Shown: in pieces, positions 48,360 to 57,624 of the stretch
Numbering within the stretch: position 1 is the first letter of the stretch
How the letters are laid out: every line of letters starts with the position of its first letter
Assembly: GCA_020002185.1 (NCBI GenBank)
Contig: CM034537.1
Location: forward strand, 13,224,625-13,288,624
From: Paraescarpia echinospica
Taxonomy: Eukaryota; Annelida; Polychaeta; Sabellida; Siboglinidae
Reading direction: 5' to 3'
DNA length: 64,000 nt
The notes under the pieces: generated by a model
The model's database searches: none
What the model was told of the DNA's origin: nothing
Seen by the model: only the letters and a program-made list of their open reading frames with translations
Program-made: the position numbers and the translations under genes

Positions 48360-49328
48360 AAACGTAGATGAGTCGTACATATCTGTCGATGGGAATGCCA
48401 ATAATTAACTATCTAAGCGGAATAAATATGGGGCCCAGAAACCACCCAAACAACCCCACACAAAGCGCAGCAGAACCCAAAAACAAAAGTGTGTTCCTGG
48501 GCCTGGCTCAGCCAATCGTGCATAAAGCAGACTTTGCCTCCTGTGAGCAGTTCGGGCCATTCTCGCATTAAAACCTCAAACGTCACTTTTGGAGCAAGTG
48601 AGGACAAAAGATGAGAATGTTGCACGAATGCAGCAACCCCGACTCAGACTCACAGGGATAGCCATTGAAAATATGGGTGCAGAGCAAAGATAACTTGTTT
48701 GCTATGTTCGCCCTGCGACACAGTGAAAGGACCTTAGGGATAGGATGAACAAACAAATCTATGCCCTAACTTCCGGCCCAAAGCTGAAAAGCAAGAAACG
48801 TAGATAAGTTCTCCTCACCTCCCTAGTACCACCTTCAAGTGCTAAATGTGCCTAGAATTGCACACATATATCTACTAAAATATGAACACATACATATCAA
48901 ATGTATGTCAGGGAGCCTCGGCTAAGGGGTGACTGGCTACGTGCATCTACTCCCGGCCAAAAGCTGAAGAGCTCAGCATGCACCAGCACCCCCAACCGTG
49001 GCCCTCCGTGACCAACAAATGGTCTATACATATTGTGAATACGTATGTCTATTACTATTACCTATCAACTAATAGATAAGCAGAACATACATGAATGCAT
49101 AGTGGTCGTAATACCACCAATTGTGATAAATTGACCCAACAAATCACCAGCTAGTGGGCTTGGTCGAGATTGTGGTAAGGTAGACACCAGAGTTTCTGAT
49201 GTAATCCCAATGTTAACCTAGCTAATTGTCAATGTTATACAGAAATGAACCAGATAATCATGGAAAGATACATTGGAATAAAGTCTCCCAACTCCATGGT
49301 TTGAGATATATTAAAGTCCCATATATCT
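48360..49328 (-). other. Ngaro 3' non-coding region with diverged direct repeats
   Basis: About 1 kb between the recombinase stop and the presumed 3' end. TTCCGGCCCAAAGCTGAAAA at 48771 and TCCCGGCCAAAAGCTGAAGA at 48951 are diverged direct repeats 180 bp apart and could be remnants of B1 and B2. Short inverted blocks (GGCAATGCCC at 48258, GGGCATTGCC at 48316, GGCAATTCCCC near 48345, GGGAATGCC near 48391) lie just outside and may mark the terminus. I did not find a matching A1 near 55.9 kb. Confidence 0.4.
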
Positions 49329-50263
49329 TTAAAAAGTTTCAAAAAAAGTAATCCGGATATATTTTCTGAATGCCAAGGATTTCCAACGGCCCATCCTCTG
49401 GATTTGGGAGTCGGAATATCCTTGAGCTGAAGCGTATGTTGCTGCCCCGATGCGGAAACTGTGAGATTTTATATTTTGATTATGGAGAGATGACCACGCT
49501 AACGAGAAAGATAGCCAAGAATTCAGCTGATGAGGGGTGATTGGTGACATATCTGGGTCACAGAATAGTGGGCCTAAAGCATGACCCCTTTGAGCGATGT
49601 ACTCAGATAAAGCCGCCACTGGGCAGTACCTAGTCCGTGAGCGTGGAATTGAGATGGAAATGTGTGATCCAAATTGGTGTTTTGCTTGTTGAAAAACTAT
49701 CACTAGGGTGTCCGAAAGAATTGATACCTGGGATATGTTTATGTTATTCTGAGATTTAGTGACTTCACCGATGCGAAGGAAACCATGAAACATTAGCAGG
49801 TAGATAGTTCGAACTAGGCAAGCGTAATAAGGTGCCTGAGTCACGTGTCCTGAAGAATCATAAAGTGCATGTAGAATAGGTAAGGTAATCGGGGGCCTAG
49901 TATCAAATTTTGACAACTGTTTGTGAGCTCCTAGAAGTATGCGTCTGATTAAAAATTACCAGTGGGATCTGGGAACTGGAATAATTTGTGAAAAATTGCA
50001 GTTGCTGACATACGAGAAGTGACAGAGGCTGGTGACAATCCCGTACTGAGGAGATGGGCAATAAAATTACCAATTAAGGGAACAGAGGCAGGAAACCAAG
50101 ATTCTCCTGGAAAAGTAGTTACAGCGAAGTCGTGCAACTGGGTTACCGCTTGTGAATATATCCTACGGGTGGAAGGGGCCAAAGATGCTGCAATGAAGCC
50201 ACCTGCAGTGTTCACCAGGGAAGATAGTCTGTTGGCAAGCAGTCCGGCTGGTGGTTGAGCCAA
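49329..50263 (-). pseudogene. Ngaro tyrosine recombinase, one frameshift
   Basis: The protein integrates the circular cDNA copy by site-specific recombination instead of a DDE integrase. The N-terminal part (50263-49949) contains a core-binding segment with SLAPSTRRIYSQAV. The catalytic part (49916-49329, 195 codons) has Arg in FLRIGE (residue about 48), HSFR (His 152, Arg 155), GRWKS (Trp 178) and the nucleophile Tyr in RKYIR (Tyr 186), so the full R-H-R-W-Y set is present. The two parts lie in different frames. They join at a run of five T residues on the coding strand near 49945, where one base appears to be missing. The start overlaps the end of the RT-RNase H frame. This is usual for the family, so the true start could be a frameshift or reinitiation site. 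Confidence 0.85.
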
Positions 50264-51994
50264 GGAGCCTCCTTGTGTGCAGAATCGTTCTGGAAACGAG
50301 ATAGGGCATTGGCAGTAATGTTGGTTTTTCCAGGCACATGTTTAGATGCAAACTGGATGTTGTGTCTCATACAAGTTACAACGAGTTCCCGAGTCAGGTT
50401 CATGATATTTACATTTTTGGACATCTGTGAATTAATGATGGAAACCACACTCATGTTGTCACACATAAACAGTACGCATGAGTTTGCAAGAAGTGTGGCC
50501 CATACACGGACAGCTAGAACAATGGGTAATAGTTCCTTGATAGCAATGTTAACATGAGCCCATGATGTGGGGAAAGAACCCTGGAACCACCGGCCACCCA
50601 AAACTGCTGCAAACCCAAACCCACTGGCATCAGAATACAACCAAATACAGTTGGATGAAGTCCAAATATTAGGCAGACAGCGAGAGATGCCATTGAAGTT
50701 GTCGAGAAACAACTTCCATGTAGCCAGATCTTTCCTAGATTCTTGGTTAATACGAATCATCTGGTATTTTCCCTGGATGCCTCGTGTTAAGTCATGGATT
50801 CTTCTGAGAAACGTTCTACCGGCCACGACTGTTCTGCATGCGAAACACAAAGTGCCAAGAAGAGAACGGATGTCGTGTAAAGAAGCTTTCTTCCGACGAT
50901 AAAGTGAATTTATCTTATGCCGTGCATCGATCAACTTATCCTGCGGCAAGCGCAACTGCATAGCAATCGTATCAACCTCGATACCATGTAAAGTAACCAC
51001 TGATGCAGGCAGCACAGTTTTGTTGGAATTAACAGGAATGTGAAGAGAAGTAGCTAATGCCAGGAAGGACTGAAGACCCCTAATGCACTGGGTAGACTGA
51101 GCAGGTCCGAAAAAAATAAAATCATCTAGGATATGAGACAGGTACTCCACATGAAATTTAGTCAAAAGAATCCACTGCAAAGCTTGGGCAAAACATTCAA
51201 ATGTTTGGCATGAAGTGCTGCGACCCATTGGTAGACATTTATCTAAATAATATTTACTTTGCCAAGTCATGCCGAGGAGTCTGTGATCGGTGGGGTGAAT
51301 AGGGATAATACGAAATGCTTCTTGAATGTCTGCTTTAGTAACAAGGCAGCCTTGTCCAATCTCATGGATTATCATGACACAGTCATCTAGCAATTCATAG
51401 TGTACTTCTGAGTGTATTTTTGCTATGTGGGAATTGACACCGTTCCCAACTTAAGTCGTGAATTAGTCGAAATTGGCCTGGTGCCTTCTTGTCTACCACA
51501 CTGAGAGGCGACAGCACTACACCTACTGGTGAAGGAGTTGAGAAAGGACCTGCTATTCTGCCCGCTGCTACTTCTTGTGCTAGTTTAGTGGTAACAAACT
51601 GGTGGTGCTTTAGGGCTGAAGCATCATTGATATACTGATTATTCTGGGAACTGCATGTGATGGTTGATGGGATGAGAAAACCGAAGGAAAACCCATGGAT
51701 TAATCGGTTACGCTTAACCCTTTCGTACCCGACTAGGTACGTTGCCAGCCTATGGGGTAGGACTGGGGTTGGGAGGCTTCTGGGAAGATCTCTTGACAGA
51801 ATAACAGTTGATTTTGGCGTGTCCTTTTCTGCCACAGACACTGCAGGCATGCCTGTAGCGGCAATGCCTGTTGGCACATTTGCCATTACTGTTCCAAGCG
51901 AAGCATACACCCGAGTCTGCCGGTCCTGGTTGCCGGTGGTTCTGGCGAAAAGGCTGGTGCGAACGGGGTGCAGCCAGTGGGGATGCGTCACCAT
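50212..51994 (-). pseudogene. Ngaro reverse transcriptase-RNase H, one frameshift
   Basis: Copies the element's RNA into DNA and removes the RNA strand. The first part (about 51780-51395) has the DIRS-type leader with GFSFGF and the block PGQFRLIHDLS. The second part (51393-50212, 393 codons) has RT motif A KADIQEAF (Asp 22), motif B LPMGRSTSCQ, and motif C LDD at 89-91, with Ile in place of the usual Tyr/aromatic. RNase H follows with YSDASGFG (Asp 255), IKELLPIV (Glu about 288), CDNMS (Asp about 316) and ANALSR. The frames change near 51450, next to a GGG run on the coding strand. The downstream frame reads through the conserved VNS block and so continues the same protein. The 5' end overlaps gag by about 240 bp, as in related elements. 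Confidence 0.88.
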
Positions 51995-52815
51995 GGACGG
52001 CGTTCATGGCTAAATCCCAGTTCGTGGTCTGCCACGGCAATGACGGCAACAAAGCATGGACACGCCGAAACTTCTCATCGTAGGTGCGCCATGCCATCCC
52101 ACCATGGCGTTTCTGCATGTCCATGATTCGCATCATGTATGTCAACATTGCTGGTGCCTCTGCAGGGTAGCGTTCTACGTACACCACTGGCATACGTACT
52201 GAATGCACGCAGCCAGTGTGCAATGTTGGTGATTGGTGTCACCCTGCCTGGCGTCATATGTGGATGTGGCAGCTGACTGAGCGGGTCGAGGGACCAGGAC
52301 ACTGTTGGCTCAGAAGCTGTTGCCAACGATCCCAGCTCGATGAACTGGTGGGCCCAGATCATCGCTTTGATCTTGGGGTCCAATGTAGCCCCCAAAATCA
52401 AAAAGGGAGTCATGGCTGACTCACCTTGTCTAGGCCCGAACTGGGTCATTCCTGTCATTTGTTGGAGAGTGCTGGCCAGCATAGCTTGAAAGTCTGTGTC
52501 CTGGCCCCCATTAGCAGATGTCCCTGGCTGTTGCATAGGTGCAGGGGTGGACGTCTCGGTAGTTGGCATCATCCTGTCAAAATGTGGCAGTGGTGTCGCT
52601 GTCGAAACTGAGGGGGGACGGTTGTCGTTGCCGCGAGTCTCAGTCAGATGTGCTTGCGCTTCCCGCAATTGTCGCTGCAGATCGAGAATGGTGGTGTGCA
52701 ACGAGGCAAGATCAGTGTCACAGTCCGAGCTGTCCGACGAGTCGTCTGCCAGTCTCGCAGGCATCCGAGTTGGCCTTGTGTCTGCTTGCAGGTGGAGGGC
52801 CGCCCTTCCTCCCAT
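51750..52815 (-). pseudogene. Ngaro Gag-like protein with zinc knuckles, one frameshift
   Basis: Presumed RNA-binding structural protein of the element. It starts at a true ATG (52815). The N-terminal third is polar with an acidic DDSSDSSDCD run and a short coiled-coil-like LHTTILDLQRQLREA. The middle is predicted helical and includes WLRAFSTYAS. The C-terminal frame continues with VYVERYPAEAPAML and W.TYDEKFR, blocks typical of DIRS/Ngaro Gag. It ends in a cysteine-rich region with a CCCH-like finger (CFAWNSNGKC then CRYRH) and a classic knuckle C-x2-C-x4-H-x4-C (CSVCGRKGHAKINC). The frame changes near 52185 at a GG step, consistent with one extra base. The stop is at 51750 inside the RT frame. 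Confidence 0.8.
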
Positions 52816-53121
52816 GTTTTACCTTAGGCATTGCTGAAAAGGGAAAACACAACAGGGCAGTTTTCCGCGCATATGGGTTAACATGTTTCCTGAATAGAGA
52901 AAGGCATAATGCTGTGGTGCCGGCCTATTGGCAGGTAATATATCCTTGAAACCAGGCCGCAATCGCCTAAAAAATTTAAATTCGCAAAGTGAATCCGGTT
53001 ATTAAGATCTGCTGGTAGGTATGTGTTGATGACAGCGCACCTACAAAAGTGACCTTAAACTCACATTAACATTTGTAGGTCCCACTTAGGTGTAACCTGA
53101 CCGCAATTAACACACTCCAAT
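52816..53121 (-). other. Ngaro leader between array and gag
   Basis: Non-coding 300 bp immediately upstream of the gag ATG on the minus strand. I see no clear signal in it. Confidence 0.4.
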
Positions 53122-53830
53122 ATGTGTTACACAGCAAAGCCTGTTCGCATAGCACTGAACAATATGGGCGGAAGTAAACGCAAGCCCAAAAATACCGTTG
53201 TGGTACACAACCTTGCCTGCTCACACAACAGAAGGTTAAAACATGGGTGTGTAAACTCATCATCATGCTGGGCCGACCACCTTGCAAGCCCAACACAAAA
53301 GTGTAGTCTACAACATGGCCTGTTCGTGCAACCAGGCTCAAAGCATACATGGGCGTGGAAACACATCATCACCCTGGGCCGACCACCTTGCAAGCCCAAC
53401 AATCAGTGTGTGGTCTACAACATGGCCTGTTCGTGCAACCAGGCTCAAAGCATACATGGGCGTGGAAACACATCATCACCCTGGGCCGACCACCTTGCAA
53501 GCCCAACAATCAATGTGTGGTCTACAACATGGCCTGTTCGTGCAACCAGGCTCAAAGCATACATGGGTGTGGAAACACATCATCACCCTGGGCCGACCAC
53601 CTTGCAAGCCCAACAATCAATGTGTGGTCTACAACATGGCCTGTTCGTACAACCAGGCTCAAAGCATACATGGGTGTGGAAACACATCATCACCCTGGGC
53701 CGACCACATTGCAAGCCCAACAATATAGACGTGGTCTAAAATGTGGCCTGTTCATACAACAAGGCTCAACAACATGGGTGTGGAAACACAACATCACCCT
53801 GTCCTGACCACCTACAATCCCCACAAATAA
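53122..53830. repeat. 107-bp tandem array inside the Ngaro element
   Basis: About 6.6 copies. CAACATGGCC or its variants recur at 53208, 53311, 53418, 53525, 53632 and 53739. The spacing is 107 bp, except for one gap of 103. The central copies are almost identical and the outer ones are diverged, which suggests recent expansion in the middle. The overlapping plus-strand ORFs (up to 205 codons) cycle through the same peptides because 107 is not a multiple of 3, and they are artefacts. Confidence 0.95.
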
Positions 53831-54394
53831 ATGTATGATTAGTGCATGGAAAGGAAGAGTGGCCTGTCACCCTGACTGTACCAACACAGTAGTTACTAGT
53901 GCGGTCAGCATAACAGCACAGCCTGGAGAAAAATGAGAAGGAAGCAAATTATTATGCACGCTAAACTCCAAGCTAAAGTCATGGCCACATTCATATGTAT
54001 GCATTTGGTAGGATGCACATAAATGTAAAGTGCACATCTGCTAGCTCAAAGTCAAGCACAATCATTTTAGTGTATATAAATATGTAGCCATGATGAGTGT
54101 CGGCCAGCCTGAATACCTGGTCCTGAAAGAATGACATGGTTAAACATAACCTCCCTGGAGTGTAAGTTACCAGGTACGTCAATCACACCAGCCAGGTATA
54201 TAATAGGAAAATCCTGAAAGAAAAATTGTAGAATGTGGATTTTGAGGCATCATAATGAATCCAAAGTTCATCACTCATCAGGATCTCGCCTATCAAAGAA
54301 CAACATGTAGGAAAACATAAGATAAAGATACTGCATGGTACGTCATTGGTGTGACACTGCAAATGTAACAACTGTTGGCTTGATGAATCAATGT
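53831..54394 (-). other. Ngaro spacer between hydrolase ORF and array
   Basis: AT-rich, no ORF beyond about 60 codons and no recognisable motif. Confidence 0.4.
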
Positions 54395-55018
54395 CTATGG
54401 AGCAAGTTCTCCAACAATATTGGGTGATGAGTATTTAATTACAGCTCGACGCAGAGACCTGTAATACTTGGTCAAACCAAGTTCATTCAAATGCATGCCA
54501 TCTGCCATAAGAAATTGTTGCCAGTTGTCCACAAGACCCTGGTGATGGTGGAATTGAAGGATGCGTGAATTCCGAGGGCCGGCTGCATCAATTCTCTCTT
54601 TCAGTAACGTATTGTACAATACAATACGTTCGTTAAAATCTACTGGGCAGGGGTACTTGCCTGTCGGTAATCTGCGAAGAATTTCCAAAATTACCACCTG
54701 TTTGACATGGTATTGGGATACCAAGATATGAGCAGCGCCCAGTACCCGCCCTATCAGACGTTCGATCGAGTAACCTGACGCCAAGTCATTAGTCCCAATA
54801 TCAAGGAAAACAACATGAGGGCACATGCGGCCAACCAAATGCGTCTTATGTTCCAGGTGGGCAGTTGTCATTCCTCCCTGCCCTACACAGGAGACCAAAT
54901 GCCCGTCAGGGCAAAGTCCAAAATTGCGAGTTTCCTCCCTGTTCATAAACAGCTGTAATCTACGAACGAAACTGTGGCCATAGATCACCACATTAACAGG
55001 GTAACATCCAGCGTTCAT
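54395..55018 (-). CDS. SGNH-hydrolase ORF of the Ngaro-like element
   Basis: An intact 207-codon ORF starting at an ATG. It has all SGNH/GDSL blocks. Block I is GHSF with the Ser nucleophile at 16. Block II Gly lies in VGQGGMT (about 49). Block III is DIGTNDL with Asn 77. Block V is DGMHLNELG with Asp 173 and His 176. The family hydrolyses esters such as lipids or acetylated sugars; the substrate here is unknown. No signal peptide is evident. It lies upstream of gag on the same strand, separated by the 107-bp array. As I recall, SGNH-like ORFs have been reported in some Ngaro elements, and an esterase domain is also known in ORF1 of some CR1/L2 LINEs, so a retrotransposon role is plausible. 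A captured host gene is the alternative. Unlike gag, RT and YR, it carries no frame break. Confidence 0.8.
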   Translation of the reverse strand: MNAGCYPVNVVIYGHSFVRRLQLFMNREETRNFGLCPDGHLVSCVGQGGMTTAHLEHKTHLVGRMCPHVVFLDIGTNDLASGYSIERLIGRVLGAAHILVSQYHVKQVVILEILRRLPTGKYPCPVDFNERIVLYNTLLKERIDAAGPRNSRILQFHHHQGLVDNWQQFLMADGMHLNELGLTKYYRSLRRAVIKYSSPNIVGELAP

Positions 55019-55900
55019 GCTGAATGGTCAAAAAAACATAACATCATACCAAGCCGAAGGCCAACAGGTCAATAGCTAAATGAAATGTGCAGAAGATACA
55101 CAATTAGCAAATTAAAGACTGAAAAGGCAAGAAATAAAAGTAGCACAACAAAGTAAACCAATGATACAGTAACTGGTTCACTGGTCAAACTATTGACAGT
55201 GTACTAGCAAACGAATGTAAACAAACGGCGAAAAACGAGGTACTTTAAAATCGCCAGATTGCGATACGTATTCAAGAATACTTAGGAAATCCGCTAGATG
55301 GCGATACTGAATCCAAAAATCGCGTTAGAAGTTAACGTAGTCGTAAACAACCGTATACAATCACACAGTCGCCAACTAGCCCGAGTGAATTTAGCAAACG
55401 TACAAAATAGTAATTATTCGCACACAAGGCAATATCAAAATGCAGGCATTCCAACAACCGACAAATTATGAACTGGTTGTAAACATGCAATCGGTTATGA
55501 ATCCATGAATCCCATGATTCGCATGATTGACGACGTAATGGCGTTGCAAACTACAAGACGCAGTACAGTACGTTCGCCTGTATCAGTGTATGTGGGCGAA
55601 TACCGCCTAAAACGCTGAATAATTGCATTACAGCCTAAATTCAAGTTAGGACTGATGACTCACCGTCTAAAATCGAGCACCCAACGTCACACCCGTTTTC
55701 GTGGCCGAAAAGACAGAGCGTCGCGCAAACGTCGCGCAAAGCCAAAGGACTGCGAGAAGAGCGCCGCGGTCGCTTGCGGATGTCTAACGGCAAAAACAAA
55801 TCGCCAAGCAAGGTCGCCAAGCGCCAATGTCGTTCGGCTGTTGTAATAAACAACAGAAAACGGGCAGCAGAGAGCAAACAAACTTTCTCTGTGACAGAGG
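55019..55900 (-). promoter_or_regulatory. Ngaro 5' region with CpG-dense patch
   Basis: No convincing ORF. 55650-55850 is unusually rich in CpG (GTCGCGCAAACGTCGCGC, GCGCCGCGGTCGC) in a window otherwise poor in CpG. It lies just upstream of the hydrolase ORF on the coding strand and may be the element's promoter and A1 repeat, or an unrelated host CpG patch. No TATA box or initiator could be fixed. Confidence 0.35.
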
Positions 55901-56159
55901 AATTTAGACTGAGTTTCCCCAGTTGAGATACTGGGCAGTGATTGGCTACTGCCTGGTCACTGCCTGGTTACCAGAGTGGGATATTCCCTTATTAGGATAT
56001 AGGCTCTCTGCGACCCCCTCTGTTGTATTCCCCAAGGGATAGCTGTATCCAGCTTAGCACAGAGGCAACATGAATGGTGACATTGTCCAGATGTGTCTGG
56101 CCAATGTTTATGTCTCAGTGCTGTGAGTAAAATGTATTTAATTCATGTTGGATTAAACA
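55901..56159. other. spacer next to the Ngaro 5' end
   Basis: Contains short internal repeats of the type CTGGTCACTGCCTGGTTACC around 55920-55970. The element's outer boundary probably lies near here but is not defined. Confidence 0.35.
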
Positions 56160-56420
56160 CTTATTTTTTCAAAATTTGTCCTGTGGGTTATTTTAGGGAT
56201 CTTTGGGGTTCACAATATTAAAATGGTACTTATTTCTGTCAGTTTTGTATGCATATAGCTGAAATTGGGTCCATGTGATCTAGTAGGCCTATTGTGGTGG
56301 TTTGTAGATTGATATTTTATCGAAATTCAACCAGGGTGTGAGGGTCTTGAGGGGTTACAATTTAAAACAGTTTTAGTGCAGGTGACTGCCTTTTTACCCA
56401 GGCAACGCCAGGTAAGCCAG
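56160..56420 (+). repeat. dispersed repeat, copy 2 (right of the Ngaro element)
   Basis: Same orientation as copy 1 at 48020-48225, with the best match at 56242-56320. It is followed by GTGAGGGTCTTGAGGGGTT and ends with ACCCAGGCAACGCCAGGT, an imperfect fold-back terminal block that also exists in decayed form in copy 1. The element class is unknown. Confidence 0.6.
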
Positions 56421-57076
56421 TTAATTACTAGTCTAAAATGTAAGTTTGCGCCACTGAGCTCGGATTGTCTGAGGATATTGGCGAGTAAGAAGTTATTTAT
56501 TATTATTATTATTAAGTTAAATGGTCTTGGGGATTCTGAAAAGGGACCCTCCAGTATATATTTATGTCAAATTTAACCCGCAGCTGTCCAGTCACAAAAA
56601 AATCACAATTTATTTTTACCACACTTCACCTAACAATAGGCCTAGATGTCCATAATAAATTCCTAGAGTCATTGGGATGTAGCAGTCCATTTTGATTAGT
56701 CGTCGCCATGGGAACTGGCTGGACACTGGCTGGACAGAGTGATGTGTGGAGGTGTTACACTCTGGGAGGCAGAGGGTGATAACGAATGGGCTGATAATGT
56801 CTGAAAATATGCTGTGTGTCTGTGTCCTCCAGACCCCCAAGCATAGTGCACTGTTGATGTGTAAGTGAAGGAACAGTGTACATTGGATATAAGAAAATGT
56901 TCATTCTTGTGTAGGATTATAAATGAAAGTTACATCTGCAACTTATGTAAAGGTAATGTAAGTATATTAACAAAATTGAAAGATGGCAGGTTATTTATGT
57001 ATAGAAGAGTAATTGTTGTACTATCGATAAACATGTGCATTAGAGTGGCCAAATTTTACATGGTGAGAAATAAAAT
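56421..57076. other. non-coding
   Basis: An ATT triplet run at about 56496-56515. No gene recognised. Confidence 0.4.
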
Positions 57077-57273
57077 AAAAATGAATCATGCATATGGGCT
57101 AAAAAGGTGAGGTTGGCTGAAAAACTAACTGTGGTAAAATTTCAGAAAAATCCATTTAGAGGAAGAGACCTCTCAAAGCACCCGAAGTTGTTGTAAAAGC
57201 ACGATATAGGGATACATTTTAAAACGCGATATATCAATATCTACTTAATCTATTTTAATGAAATTTTACTGTG
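57077..57273 (+). repeat. left terminal inverted repeat
   Basis: Pairs with 60113-60308 on the opposite strand. The outer 27 bp are nearly perfect and the inner part is diverged with indels. Confidence 0.85.
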
Positions 57274-57624
57274 TTCTAATTTCTATTCATAATAATTATG
57301 TCAAGACAATAGAACAATTAATCAGGTTATAAGTATAAATCACGTACAATTGTGAAAATTAGAAAAATGTAAGATTTTGTTCATTTTAGAAAACACAGTA
57401 ATCCATCATAATTGACTACATTATGATTGACTACATTATATAGATATAGATAATTTACATTAATTGTAAATCACGTAATATTTTGTTATAGGCCATTTGG
57501 TATTATGTAGCAAGTTACACATCACAATTTAAGCAGGCAGATTTTTTGTAAGTAACTGTTTAATGTCGCGTCAGCAGTAACTGTTGTCGTTCATTGCACT
57601 GGTGCTGCTGTAGCCAGGCCGGAT

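Larger units (their letters stand above)
48360..55900 (-). mobile_element. Ngaro-like tyrosine-recombinase retrotransposon
   Basis: The element reads on the minus strand in the order SGNH hydrolase, 107-bp array, gag, RT-RNase H, tyrosine recombinase. RT joined to a DIRS-type RNase H and followed by a tyrosine recombinase, rather than a DDE integrase, defines the DIRS/Ngaro order. The YR frame overlaps the end of RT-RH by about 50 bp, and no methyltransferase domain lies between them, which favours Ngaro over DIRS1. Ngaro elements have split direct repeats (A1 ... B1-A2-B2). I could not prove these here, so both ends are approximate. Gag, RT and YR are each broken by one frame shift, so this copy is either recently dead or contains sequencing errors. 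Confidence 0.85.

Noticed and set aside
48771..48972. Firm assignment of Ngaro split direct repeats
   Set aside because: The two 22-bp blocks are diverged and I found no matching A1 copy near 55.9 kb, so I report them only as candidates.
53122..53807. Plus-strand ORFs of 148-205 codons
   Set aside because: They are frames through the 107-bp tandem array, antisense to the retrotransposon genes.
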